Counted from the first letter of the stretch, positions 1-5,560 are shown. The stretch is 5,616 nucleotides of DNA from Candidatus Electrothrix marina (GCA_004028495.1 MTKS01000124.1:1-5616); one strand, 5' to 3'. Numbers and translations: made by a program. Notes: a model not told the origin generated them from the letters alone.

Positions 1-22
1 ATAAGCAAGAGAAAGCAGTTTC

Positions 23-51
23 ACGGAAAGACCTCTTTAAGTTTTTTCCGT
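23..51. repeat. Imperfect inverted repeat at the left edge
   Basis: ACGGAAA at 23-29 is matched by TTTCCGT at 45-51, and the stem can be lengthened by a G-T and an A-T pair around an AT-rich loop. It could be the terminator of a gene outside the window, but no run of T follows on either strand, so its role is open. No coding region is recognisable in the first 222 bases. Confidence 0.4.
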
Positions 52-92
52 AAATCTTAACAGGATAAATCTGAAATGTCTATTCTGGTTAT

Positions 93-115
93 GTGGGGTG
101 ACTGGTTCTCCCCAC
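93..115. repeat. GTGGGG/CCCCAC inverted repeat
   Basis: A perfect 6-bp inverted repeat (93-98 with 110-115) around an 11-base loop, in an otherwise AT-rich stretch. It is short enough to be chance and no T-run follows. It may be a second, weaker stem downstream of the minus-strand small heat shock gene. Confidence 0.3.
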
Positions 116-132
116 TAATCTGCGAAGAGCCA

Positions 133-188
133 AAAAATGAAAATTAATATGAGATGTAACGGATTCCATCAGATGAAATCCGTTACAT
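133..188 (-). terminator. Probable transcription end of the hsp20 gene
   Basis: ATGTAACGGATT at 154-165 is perfectly complementary to AATCCGTTACAT at 177-188. Inside, after one mismatch, CAT (167-169) pairs ATG (173-175) around a three-base loop, giving a long, stable hairpin. Read on the minus strand it starts 34 bases past the hsp20 stop codon. It is followed by a T-rich but interrupted tract, with its longest run of T (six) about 15 bases beyond the stem. This is looser than a textbook intrinsic terminator, so the termination role is inferred, while the inverted repeat itself is certain. Confidence 0.5.
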
Positions 189-222
189 ATTCCTCCTGTG
201 CGCTTGCACGGTGTAAGAATTT

Positions 223-660
223 TTAGTGAACTTTTACTTCAATCTGCTTCGGTTTTGCCTGCTCCATTTTGGTCAATGTCAGGCTGAGCACTCCGTTTTT
301 GCAGGTCGCTTCCACTTTGTCTACATCCACATCCTGTGGCAGGGTGAAGTGTCTGACAAAAGAACCGTATCTGCATTCGGTTCTGTGGATTTTCTTGCCC
401 TTATTGTCGTTTTTCTTCTCTCCTTTAACAGTTAGGATACGGTTGTCAATAGCCACCTGTACATCATTTTTTTCTACACCCGGAAGTTCGACTTTTAAAA
501 CAAACTCGTTGTCTGTTTCAAGGATTTCAACTACAGGTGCCCAGTCTCCTGTTTCAAGAGCCCCGTTGTCTTCCGCTGTCGCTTTCCTTCTTGCGGGCAT
601 GGTGTAGGTATTCAACAATGCTTCCATCTCACGAAAAGGATCCCAAATGCTGACGTTCAT
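223..660 (-). CDS. hsp20: Small heat shock protein, Hsp20/alpha-crystallin family
   Basis: A 145-residue ATP-independent cytoplasmic holdase. It should bind unfolding proteins as oligomers and hand them to refolding chaperones. The N-terminal arm (residues 1-39) opens with the class-typical WDPFREME. The alpha-crystallin domain runs from about residue 40 (WAPVVEILETD) to about 132 and includes the FVLKVELPGV strand region, the dimerising-loop region around 80-100 (RYGSFVRHFTLP follows), and the hallmark NGVLSLTL at 122-129. The C-terminal tail carries the short I-x-I/V motif (I140-E-V142) that docks between dimers. Length is normal for bacterial Hsp20. The start is fixed by a strong ribosome site (AAGGAGGG on the minus strand, complement of 665-672) just before the ATG. 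It is a single-gene unit transcribed leftwards, divergent from the toxin-antitoxin pair. No consensus sigma32 promoter or CIRCE element was found, so heat control is not visible at the promoter level. Confidence 0.95.
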   Translation of the reverse strand: MNVSIWDPFREMEALLNTYTMPARRKATAEDNGALETGDWAPVVEILETDNEFVLKVELPGVEKNDVQVAIDNRILTVKGEKKNDNKGKKIHRTECRYGSFVRHFTLPQDVDVDKVEATCKNGVLSLTLTKMEQAKPKQIEVKVH

Positions 661-662
661 AA

Positions 663-693
663 TACCCTCCTTGTTTTTGTCTTTTGAAGAATA
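663..693 (-). promoter_or_regulatory. Possible SD-sequestering hairpin in the hsp20 leader
   Basis: In the minus-strand message, UAUUCUUC (complement of 686-693) can pair with GGAGGGUA (complement of 663-670), which is the hsp20 ribosome-binding site. This gives eight contiguous pairs including three G-U wobbles around a 15-base A-rich loop. A weak, U-rich helix over the Shine-Dalgarno is the architecture of fourU-type RNA thermometers found on small heat shock genes. The pairing is seen; the thermometer function is inference, and a helix this weak can arise by chance beside a purine-rich site. Confidence 0.3.
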
Positions 694-716
694 AAATATT
701 GCCTTTTTCTTTGTTG

Positions 717-735
717 ATCATCTTGTATAGATGAT
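717..735. repeat. ATCATC/GATGAT inverted repeat in the hsp20 leader region
   Basis: ATCATC at 717-722 is complementary to GATGAT at 730-735 across a 7-base AT spacer, about 57 bases upstream of the hsp20 start. It could be a protein site or a leader hairpin. It does not match CIRCE or another operator I know. Confidence 0.3.
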
Positions 736-900
736 ATACTCATTTGTCTGGTGAAATGGTAAGTTCGAATCTTTTTTATGTCAATAGATCTTGTTTCTTT
801 TTTTTTAATAAGAATTAACATCTTATTTTTAATGTACATCGCTTCTATGCGATATTTATTTTTTGTAGCATGGAAATTCTCACTTTCCTTTATGGATGAA

Positions 901-929
901 TAAATAATTACGAAAAGTGGTGTCGTCAA
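901..929 (-). promoter_or_regulatory. Candidate sigma70-type promoter reading toward hsp20
   Basis: On the minus strand TTGACG (complement of 924-929) is followed after exactly 17 bases by TATTTA (complement of 901-906), so each box resembles the TTGACA and TATAAT consensus. It would start transcription near 894 and give hsp20 a leader of about 234 bases. In such AT-rich DNA chance matches are common. No better promoter, heat-shock or otherwise, was found closer to the gene. Confidence 0.35.
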
Positions 930-1024
930 GACAGAAAAAGAAAAAAACGCAATATGTATATCACAGGTATCATGAATAAGGGTGGAAGGTCGTATGAGCG
1001 GAAGGTTGGGAGCTGGATTGAGGG

Positions 1025-1050
1025 ATAGGGCAAAAGATCAGTCCCCCTAT
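1025..1050. repeat. ATAGGG/CCCTAT inverted repeat abutting the vapBC promoter
   Basis: ATAGGG at 1025-1030 is the reverse complement of CCCTAT at 1045-1050, whose last base is the first base of the vapBC -35 box. Because of this placement it could bind a regulator or form part of a terminator remnant, but six pairs around a 14-base gap is weak support. Confidence 0.3.
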
Positions 1051-1078
1051 TGACATTACCGAGGTTTACAATTATACT
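1050..1078 (+). promoter_or_regulatory. Strong sigma70-like promoter of the vapBC pair
   Basis: TTGACA (1050-1055), a 17-base spacer and TATACT (1073-1078) form a near-perfect housekeeping promoter. The predicted start at about 1085 lies about 32 bases ahead of the antitoxin ATG. Strong promoters held down by self-repression are typical of toxin-antitoxin operons. Confidence 0.8.
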
Positions 1079-1088
1079 TCCAATTATA
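1069..1088 (+). repeat. Direct repeat CAATTATA x2, candidate antitoxin operator
   Basis: CAATTATA occurs at 1069-1076 and again at 1081-1088, 12 bases apart. The first copy covers part of the -10 box and the second covers the predicted transcription start. Ribbon-helix-helix repressors usually bind pairs of short repeated sites at roughly this spacing. Occupancy here would block the promoter, so the repeat is a good candidate for the autoregulatory operator. Binding itself is inferred. Confidence 0.45.
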
Positions 1089-1116
1089 TTTTATTCTGAA
1101 GCTACGGAGGATCATT

Positions 1117-1350
1117 ATGGGACAGGTAACAATATATCTGGATAACGAAACTGAAGATAAGCTGAAAAAAGCTGCCAAATCGAGCCAGCTATCTGTAAGC
1201 AGATTAGTTGCTGACATGATCAAAAAGCATGTTAGGACCGAGTGGCCCCAACATGTTGTTGAACTGGTAGGTAGCTGGAAAGAAAGTTTTCCTTCTGTTG
1301 AAGAGCTACGCTCCAGTAATGGTAAGGATTCTCCCAGGGAAAAGCTGTAG
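1117..1350 (+). CDS. vapB: Ribbon-helix-helix antitoxin (VapB-like/CopG family)
   Basis: A 77-residue antitoxin, expected to neutralise the PIN nuclease encoded next to it and to repress their shared promoter. Residues 3-8 (QVTIYL) form the DNA-reading beta strand, followed by helix A (about 10-22, DNETEDKLKKAAK) and helix B (about 26-38, SVSRLVADMIKKH): the complete ribbon-helix-helix fold. The tail, with WPQHVVELVGSWKESFPSVEELR at 43-65, is the usual segment that wraps the toxin; G-S-W followed by the SVEELR helix recurs in this subgroup. The start is supported by CGGAGG at 1105-1110, six bases before the ATG. The coding sequence is noticeably AT-richer than ilvE downstream. The family is clear; the VapB name rests mainly on the partner, since true VapB antitoxins use several different folds. 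Confidence 0.9.
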   Translation: MGQVTIYLDNETEDKLKKAAKSSQLSVSRLVADMIKKHVRTEWPQHVVELVGSWKESFPSVEELRSSNGKDSPREKL

Positions 1351-1352
1351 CC

Positions 1353-1745
1353 ATGTACTTGCTCGATACCAATACGCTGATTTATTTCTTTAAGGGCATG
1401 GGCCGGGTTGCTGAAAATCTCTTGTCTAGGTCGCCAAAAGAAATCGCTGTCCCTTCCCTTGTCTTGTTTGAATTGGAAGTGGGTATTGCCAAATCAGACC
1501 GTCCTGAAAAAAGACAACAACAGTTGAGTTCATTAACTTCGGTTGTCAGCACAATTCCTTTTACATATAAAGAGGCCAAAACCGCAGCAATTATTCGGGC
1601 AAAACTAGAAAAGGCGGGCACTCCCATAGGGCCGTATGATACATTAATTGCTGGCACTGCCTTATGTGCCAATTGCGTTCTAGTAACAAATAATACGAAA
1701 GAATTTTCGAGGGTTGAAAATTTGCGGATTGAAGATTGGTTTTGA
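1353..1745 (+). CDS. vapC: VapC-type PIN-domain ribonuclease toxin
   Basis: A 130-residue PIN-domain endoribonuclease. VapC toxins use a magnesium-binding acidic cluster to cut specific RNAs, often initiator tRNA or rRNA, and so stop translation; the target here cannot be read from sequence. The expected residues are present: D5 in LLDTNTLIY, E40 in SLVLFELEVG, D96 in GPYDTLIAGTAL, then the TNNTKEF segment (112-118) with N113 and E117, ending RVENLRIEDWF. Length and ending are typical, so the toxin looks intact. It starts two bases after the antitoxin stop with only a weak AGGGA (1336-1340) ahead. It is therefore probably translated by coupling to the antitoxin, which keeps toxin below antitoxin level. 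AT-rich base use compared with ilvE suggests acquisition by transfer. Confidence 0.92.
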   Translation: MYLLDTNTLIYFFKGMGRVAENLLSRSPKEIAVPSLVLFELEVGIAKSDRPEKRQQQLSSLTSVVSTIPFTYKEAKTAAIIRAKLEKAGTPIGPYDTLIAGTALCANCVLVTNNTKEFSRVENLRIEDWF

Positions 1746-1781
1746 CGGGGGAGTTTCCGCTGCCCATACAAGGAAAGAAAA

Positions 1782-2861
1782 ATGCTGAAAAACGAACTTG
1801 ATGTCACTCTGCACAAAGCGGAGAATCTGAAGGAAAAGCCGGATCAGAATCAATTAGGATTCGGCAAACATTTTACCGATCACATGCTCACCATGCGCTG
1901 GGACAAGGAGCATGGCTGGCATGATGCGGAAATCAGGCCTTACGGCAACTTCAGCCTTGATCCCGCCGCAATGGTCCTGCATTACAGTCAGGAGATCTTT
2001 GAGGGGCTCAAGGCCTACCGAGGGGCAGACGATTCTGTGCTTCTGTTCCGGCCTATGGATAACCTCAACCGCTTCAATGATTCTGCGGTGCGCATGTGCA
2101 TGCCCCGTATCCCGGCGGACAAGGTGCTGCAAGCCATGAAGGGCCTGATTTATCTGGATCGCGACTGGATACCCCGAACCGAAGGAGCTTCTCTGTACAT
2201 CCGGCCCGCCATGATAGCCAGTGAAGCGGCTTTGGGCGTTCGTCCTGCCAATGAGTATCTGTTTTTTGTTATTTGCTGCCCGGTCGGCGCCTATTACGCG
2301 GAAGGATTCAGCCCGACCAAAATCTATGTTGAAGACGAATACGTCCGGGCTGTTCAGGGAGGAGTGGGCAATGTCAAGACCGGAGGCAATTATGCCGCCT
2401 CCATCAAAGCCCATACCACATCCCAAAAGAAGGGATACACCCAAGTCTTATGGTTGGATGCGGTTGAGCGTAACTACATAGAAGAAGTAGGAACCTCGAA
2501 TATCTTTTTTGTTATTAACAATGAACTGGTCACCCCGCCTTTGGGCGGTACCATTCTGCCCGGAATTACTCGCGACACGGTGTTGCAGCTGGCAGCGGAT
2601 TGGGGTATCCCCGCCGCTGAACGCCGGATTACCATTGATGAGGTCATAGCTGCTGCTGAGGACGGCTCGCTGACCGAGGCATTCGGTTCAGGAACGGCAG
2701 CGGTGATTTCACCCATTGGCGAGTTCGGATACAAGGGGAATACCATCATGATCAATAACGGCAAAACCGGCCCGCTTGCTCAACATTTTTTTGACGGGAT
2801 TCAGCAGGTGCAGCGCGGGGCAGCCCCGGCCCCGCATGACTGGATTGTTCGGGTTAAATAA
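1782..2861 (+). CDS. ilvE: Branched-chain amino acid aminotransferase
   Basis: A 359-residue cytoplasmic PLP enzyme (EC 2.6.1.42) that interconverts leucine, isoleucine and valine with their 2-oxo acids, using glutamate/2-oxoglutarate. It belongs to fold type IV, in the longer subgroup shared with Bacillus and eukaryotic enzymes (about 355-365 residues) rather than the roughly 310-residue E. coli type. Signposts are FGKHFTDHMLTMRW near the N-terminus, the HYSQEIFEGLKAYR block (67-80), the PLP-binding lysine K199 in GNVKTGGNYAAS, EEVGTSNIFF (234-243), the LPGITRD loop (259-265) and FGSGTAAVISP (301-311). The redox CxxC of mammalian enzymes is absent at that last site. The ATG follows AAGGA at 1770-1774. 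The gene sits 36 bases after vapC with no obvious promoter or terminator between, so it may share the vapBC transcript. Its GC-richer codons contrast with vapBC. A T-rich stretch but no stem follows the stop. Confidence 0.95.
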   Translation: MLKNELDVTLHKAENLKEKPDQNQLGFGKHFTDHMLTMRWDKEHGWHDAEIRPYGNFSLDPAAMVLHYSQEIFEGLKAYRGADDSVLLFRPMDNLNRFNDSAVRMCMPRIPADKVLQAMKGLIYLDRDWIPRTEGASLYIRPAMIASEAALGVRPANEYLFFVICCPVGAYYAEGFSPTKIYVEDEYVRAVQGGVGNVKTGGNYAASIKAHTTSQKKGYTQVLWLDAVERNYIEEVGTSNIFFVINNELVTPPLGGTILPGITRDTVLQLAADWGIPAAERRITIDEVIAAAEDGSLTEAFGSGTAAVISPIGEFGYKGNTIMINNGKTGPLAQHFFDGIQQVQRGAAPAPHDWIVRVK

Positions 2862-2925
2862 GCCTCTTTTTTTTCTTCTTTTTTTATTTCAAACAATTGA
2901 GGCGCAATTTTTTTTTTCTTTGTCC

Positions 2926-2953
2926 CTTGATTTTTCAAAATCCGTCCCTATTG
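2926..2953 (+). promoter_or_regulatory. Heat-shock (sigma32-like) promoter of groES-groEL
   Basis: CTTGATT (2926-2932), a 13-base spacer and CCCTATTG (2946-2953) closely follow the sigma32 pattern CTTGAAA, 13-14 bases, CCCCAT-T. Start of transcription would be near 2960, giving groES a leader of about 130 bases. A sigma70 reading of the same DNA (TTGATT, 16 bases, TATTGT) is also possible. No CIRCE repeat (TTAGCACTC/GAGTGCTAA) is present, so HrcA control is not indicated. Confidence 0.6.
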
Positions 2954-2970
2954 TTTCTCGCATCAAAATG

Positions 2971-2998
2971 ACAGAAGCCGAATCGACACGGCTTCTGT
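2971..2998 (+). repeat. Leader hairpin 1 upstream of groES
   Basis: ACAGAAGCCG (2971-2980) and CGGCTTCTGT (2989-2998) form a perfect 10-bp stem with an 8-base loop. It lies about 11 bases after the predicted heat-shock transcription start. It could protect the 5' end of the mRNA or stop read-through from ilvE. Only TTTCTG follows, so it is a poor intrinsic terminator. Confidence 0.6.
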
Positions 2999-3013
2999 TT
3001 CTGAAACCACATG

Positions 3014-3047
3014 AAGCCGGACAGAATACATCAGCGTCGTCCGGCTT
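3014..3047 (+). repeat. Leader hairpin 2 upstream of groES
   Basis: AAGCCGGAC (3014-3022) and GTCCGGCTT (3039-3047) form a perfect 9-bp, GC-rich stem with a 16-base loop, ending 30 bases before the groES ribosome site. Its arms share GAAGCCG and CGGCTT with hairpin 1, so arms of the two hairpins can exchange partners. No T-run follows, which argues against simple termination. Confidence 0.6.
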
Positions 3048-3092
3048 TGATATGAAATAAAACAATCAATCAAGTTAGAGGAGGATTTATCC

Positions 3093-3386
3093 ATGAACAT
3101 TCGTCCACTGAATGACCGTATTCTGGTTAAGCGACTGGCGGAAGAGACACAAACAGCAGGCGGTATCATCATTCCTGATTCTGCGAAAGAGAAACCGGCT
3201 GAAGGAGAGATCGTTGCTGTTGGCCCCGGCAAGATGAACGATGCCGGTCAGCGTGCAGCTCTGGACGTTAAGGCGGGTGACCGGGTGCTGTTTTCCAAGT
3301 ATGGCGGCACGGATGTAAAATTTGACGGTCAGGACTACCTCATCATGCGGGAAGACGATATCCTCGGTGTTATCGCAGCAGCATAA
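3093..3386 (+). CDS. groES: Co-chaperonin GroES (Hsp10)
   Basis: The 97-residue lid of the GroEL folding chamber, a cytoplasmic heptamer that caps one ring after ATP binding. The sequence is full length: the N-terminal strand [13 protein letters not shown], then the mobile loop (about 17-32) with the GroEL-binding hydrophobic triplet I25-I26-I27 in [12 protein letters not shown]. After that come [11 protein letters not shown], the [15 protein letters not shown] core and the [14 protein letters not shown] ending. The start follows an excellent GAGGAGG (3078-3084) eight bases before the ATG. It is first gene of the groES-groEL operon, 63 bases ahead of groEL, behind the sigma32-like promoter and hairpin leader described above. 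Confidence 0.98.
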   Translation: MNIRPLNDRILVKRLAEETQTAGGIIIPDSAKEKPAEGEIVAVGPGKMNDAGQRAALDVKAGDRVLFSKYGGTDVKFDGQDYLIMREDDILGVIAAA

Positions 3387-3449
3387 GTTTTTTCTCGATG
3401 CCAACCTGTTTTTTCAGACGTTAAAAGATATTTAAGGAGTTAGAGTACA

Positions 3450-5111
3450 ATGTCCAAAGAATTATATTACAGCGGCAAAGCCCGCGAGGCCATGCTTGCT
3501 GGCGTAAATTGTCTGGCCGATGCAGTAAAGGTTACCCTCGGACCTAAAGGACGTAATGTTCTGATTGAAAAATCTTTCGGCGCACCGGTTATCACCAAAG
3601 ACGGTGTAACGGTTGCCAAAGAGATTGATATCAAAGATAAGTTCAAGAACATGGGTGCTCAGATGGTCAAAGAGGTTGCTTCTAAGACCTCTGATGTTGC
3701 CGGTGACGGAACCACTACTGCAACTGTTCTGGCCCAGGCTATTTACCGTGAAGGCGCTAAGATGGTTGCTGCCGGCTCCAATCCTATGGAGATCAAGCGC
3801 GGTATCGACGCATCTGTTGCCACGGTTGTTGCTGAGCTGGCCAAGATTTCTCAGCCCACCAAAGAGCAGAGTGAGATTGCTCAGGTAGGTACCATCTCTG
3901 CCAACAACGATACCACCATCGGCAGCATCATTGCCGAGGCTATGGACAAAGTGGGTAAGGAAGGCGTTATCACCGTGGAAGAGGCAAAATCCATGGAGAC
4001 CTCTTTGGACGTTGTTGAGGGTATGCAGTTTGATCGCGGCTACCTTTCTCCGTACTTTGTGACCGATCCGGATCGCATGGAAGTAAACATGGAAGATCCG
4101 TTGATCCTGATCAACGAGAAAAAGATCTCCAACATGAAGGACCTGCTGCCTATCCTTGAGGCTGTTGCCAAAATGGGCAAGCCGCTGTTCATCATTGCAG
4201 AAGATGTTGATGGCGAAGCACTGGCTACTCTGGTTGTCAACAAGCTGCGCGGTACCCTGAACATCGCTGCTGTTAAGGCTCCGGGTTTTGGTGATCGTCG
4301 TAAGGCTATGCTGGAAGATATCGCCATCCTCACTGGTGGACAGGTTATCACCGAAGATCTGGGTATCAAGCTGGAGAACATCACAGTTAACGATCTCGGA
4401 ACCGCCAAGCGTATTGTTGTTGATAAAGACAACACCACCGTTATTGACGGTGCTGGTGATAAAGAAAAATTGGCTGCACGGGTTAAACAGATCCGTACCC
4501 AGGCTGAGGATTCTTCCTCAGACTATGATCGTGAGAAGCTCCAGGAGCGTCTGGCTAAGCTGATTGGCGGTGTTGCTGTCATCAATGTCGGTGCTGCCAC
4601 CGAGATTGAGATGAAAGAGAAAAAAGCCCGTGTTGAGGATGCACTCAACGCTACTCGCGCTGCTGTTGAAGAGGGCGTTGTTCCTGGTGGTGGTGTGGCC
4701 TTCCTGCGCTGCATCAAGGCTCTTGACGCAATGAAGCTTGAAGGTGAGCAGGATCTCGGTCGTCAGATCATCAGACGCGCTCTCGAAGAGCCGGTTCGTC
4801 AGATCGCTTCTAACTGCGGTTGTGAAGGCTCTGTGATCGTGGAGAAGGTCAAAGGTCTGGAAGGTGCTTTCGGTTTCAACGCTGCCATTGAAGAGTACGG
4901 CGATCTGATCGCTGCCGGTGTTATTGATCCGACCAAGGTGACCCGCACAGCTCTGCAGAATGCCGCTTCTGTATCCGGTATGCTGCTGACCACCGAGTGC
5001 ATGATTGCTGATGAGCCGGAAAAGGATGATGCCGGTGCTGCTATGGGCGGCGGTATGCCTGGTGGAATGGGCGGAATGGGCGGAATGGGCGGAATGGGCG
5101 GAATGATGTAA
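3450..5111 (+). CDS. groEL: Chaperonin GroEL (Hsp60)
   Basis: The 553-residue ATP-driven folding chamber, which forms two heptameric rings in the cytoplasm and works with GroES. Residue numbers run one below E. coli in the aligned parts. Visible ATP-site elements are [10 protein letters not shown] (28-37), D51 in [21 protein letters not shown] with D86, and the hydrolysis aspartate D397 in [10 protein letters not shown]. The family signature [12 protein letters not shown] is at 404-415. Equatorial, intermediate and apical domains are all intact; the apical domain (about 190-375) includes the [12 protein letters not shown] segment at its start. The C-terminal tail is a run of G-G-M triplets (about 533-553), which projects into the cavity and helps folding. 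A ribosome site AAGGAG (3434-3439) fixes the ATG. It is co-transcribed with groES; no terminator lies in the 63-base gap. Confidence 0.99.
   Translation: MSKELYYSGKAREAMLAGVNCLADAVKVTLGPKGRNVLIEKSFGAPVITKDGVTVAKEIDIKDKFKNMGAQMVKEVASKTSDVAGDGTTTATVLAQAIYREGAKMVAAGSNPMEIKRGIDASVATVVAELAKISQPTKEQSEIAQVGTISANNDTTIGSIIAEAMDKVGKEGVITVEEAKSMETSLDVVEGMQFDRGYLSPYFVTDPDRMEVNMEDPLILINEKKISNMKDLLPILEAVAKMGKPLFIIAEDVDGEALATLVVNKLRGTLNIAAVKAPGFGDRRKAMLEDIAILTGGQVITEDLGIKLENITVNDLGTAKRIVVDKDNTTVIDGAGDKEKLAARVKQIRTQAEDSSSDYDREKLQERLAKLIGGVAVINVGAATEIEMKEKKARVEDALNATRAAVEEGVVPGGGVAFLRCIKALDAMKLEGEQDLGRQIIRRALEEPVRQIASNCGCEGSVIVEKVKGLEGAFGFNAAIEEYGDLIAAGVIDPTKVTRTALQNAASVSGMLLTTECMIADEPEKDDAGAAMGGGMPGGMGGMGGMGGMGGMM
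5064..5105 (+). repeat. 9-bp tandem repeat coding the GroEL GGM tail
   Basis: GGAATGGGC is repeated four times without a mismatch (5064-5099) and is followed by a partial GGAATG. Each unit encodes Gly-Met-Gly in frame. GGM tails are normal in GroEL, but identical codons in each copy make an in-frame minisatellite that could change length by slippage. Confidence 0.9.
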
Positions 5112-5174
5112 CGATCTTCCTGTCCGATCTATCCGACCTCTGTTCGGTCAGCCTGTAGAAGGTTTACAGATTCA

Positions 5175-5225
5175 GCGGCATTATCCTTCAGGGTAATGCC
5201 GCATTGCATTATGTAGCATTTTTTT
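5175..5225 (+). terminator. Probable terminator of groES-groEL
   Basis: GCGGCATTATCC (5175-5186) pairs with GGGTAATGCCGC (5191-5202), 12 pairs with one G-T, closed by a TTCA tetraloop. Seven T residues (5219-5225) come 16 bases after the stem, farther than ideal. Alternative pairing of TAATGC (5194-5199) with GCATTA (5206-5211), or AATGC with GCATT (5216-5220), would bring a stem closer to the T-run. It is placed 63 bases after the groEL stop and before the tRNA promoter. Confidence 0.65.
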
Positions 5226-5246
5226 GTCGAGTATGTAATTTTTTGT

Positions 5247-5275
5247 TTGACAAAGAGTTTAAAATAGGGAATTAT
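5247..5275 (+). promoter_or_regulatory. Likely promoter of the tRNA gene
   Basis: A perfect TTGACA (5247-5252), a 17-base spacer and AATTAT (5270-5275), which keeps the key A at position 2 and T at position 6 of a -10 box. Initiation near 5282 would leave a leader of about 30 bases. Since a terminator precedes it and another follows the tRNA, the tRNA is probably its own transcription unit. Confidence 0.5.
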
Positions 5276-5311
5276 ATCCTCCCTGAAACGATGTGTGTTT
5301 TTTGCATGTTC

Positions 5312-5388
5312 GGCGATGTAGCTCAGCTGGTTAGAGCGCACGGCTCATATCCGTGGTGTCCGGGGTTCAAGTCCCTGCATCGCCACCA
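5312..5388 (+). tRNA. tRNA with CAT anticodon, probably elongator tRNA-Met
   Basis: A complete 77-base tRNA with encoded CCA (5386-5388). The acceptor stem GGCGATG (5312-5318) pairs fully with CATCGCC (5378-5384). The D arm is GCTC/GAGC. The anticodon stem CACGG/CCGTG encloses CTCATAT with anticodon CAT at 5346-5348. The T stem CGGGG/CCCTG (one G-T pair) encloses TTCAAGT. A full Watson-Crick first pair (G1-C72) excludes initiator tRNA, which normally has a mismatch there. CAT can also mark tRNA-Ile2, whose C34 is changed to lysidine by TilS. Similarity to elongator Met tRNAs favours Met, but identity is not settled by eye. Confidence 0.95.
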
Positions 5389-5421
5389 CAAAACAATCCG
5401 GTGAAGTCCGGTTTATAATAT

Positions 5422-5459
5422 AACCCCGATTCCTGACGAGGAATTCGGGGTTTTCTTTT
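5422..5459 (+). terminator. Intrinsic terminator after the tRNA
   Basis: AACCCCGATTCCT (5422-5434) pairs with AGGAATTCGGGGTT (5439-5452), leaving one bulged base, around a GACG loop, and runs directly into TTTTCTTTT. This is a classical Rho-independent terminator 34 bases after the tRNA CCA end. Confidence 0.9.
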
Positions 5460-5560
5460 GCGTATTCCACCTGCTCCTCCAATACCTTTTTGTCGCCTTT
5501 CCCTCCCTTTCACTACGTTCAGAACCAAAGTGGATAATCCTGTAGGGTGAGTAAATATAT

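Larger units (their letters stand above)
661..1116. other. AT-rich intergenic control region, no supported gene
   Basis: A 456-base spacer between divergent genes. The part from 661 to about 960 is very AT-rich with long T and A runs, and no reading frame in it has protein-like composition or a ribosome site. From about 961 to 1050 the base composition shifts to purine-rich, GC-richer sequence. There are only tiny frames here, for example an 18-codon frame from the ATG at 972 with no good ribosome site. This short segment may be a leftover of an older insertion carrying the toxin-antitoxin pair, but nothing proves it. Confidence 0.6.

Noticed and set aside
657..929. Minus-strand 90-codon frame overlapping the hsp20 start by ATGA
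   Set aside because: It would start at a TTG with no ribosome site, is very AT-rich with a lysine/isoleucine-heavy composition expected of noncoding DNA, and resembles no family I know. The hsp20 gene has its own strong ribosome site, so coupling is not needed.
972..1028. 18-codon frame MNKGGRSYERKVGSWIEG ahead of vapBC
   Set aside because: There is no convincing ribosome site, no recognised family and it is too short to distinguish from chance; at most a remnant.
1742..1770. TTGACG...CATACA as an ilvE promoter
   Set aside because: The -10 match is poor and transcription would start inside or after the ribosome site, leaving no usable leader.
1382..1816. Minus-strand 144-codon frame opposite vapC
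   Set aside because: It lies antisense to an intact PIN-domain gene with all catalytic residues, and its own translation has no recognisable domain.
1854..2444. Minus-strand 196-codon frame opposite ilvE
   Set aside because: It is a shadow of the conserved aminotransferase; long antisense frames are common in GC-richer codons.
2862..3092. CIRCE element for HrcA control of groES
   Set aside because: No TTAGCACTC/GAGTGCTAA-like inverted repeat is present; the two hairpins have unrelated sequences.
5204..5404. Plus-strand 66-codon frame containing GDVAQLVRAHGS
   Set aside because: The second half is simply the tRNA read as protein, a well-known annotation artefact, and the start has no ribosome site.
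5345..5470. Minus-strand 41-codon GTG frame preceded by GGAGG
   Set aside because: Although the ribosome-like site and first residues look plausible, it runs antisense through the intrinsic terminator and ends inside the tRNA.
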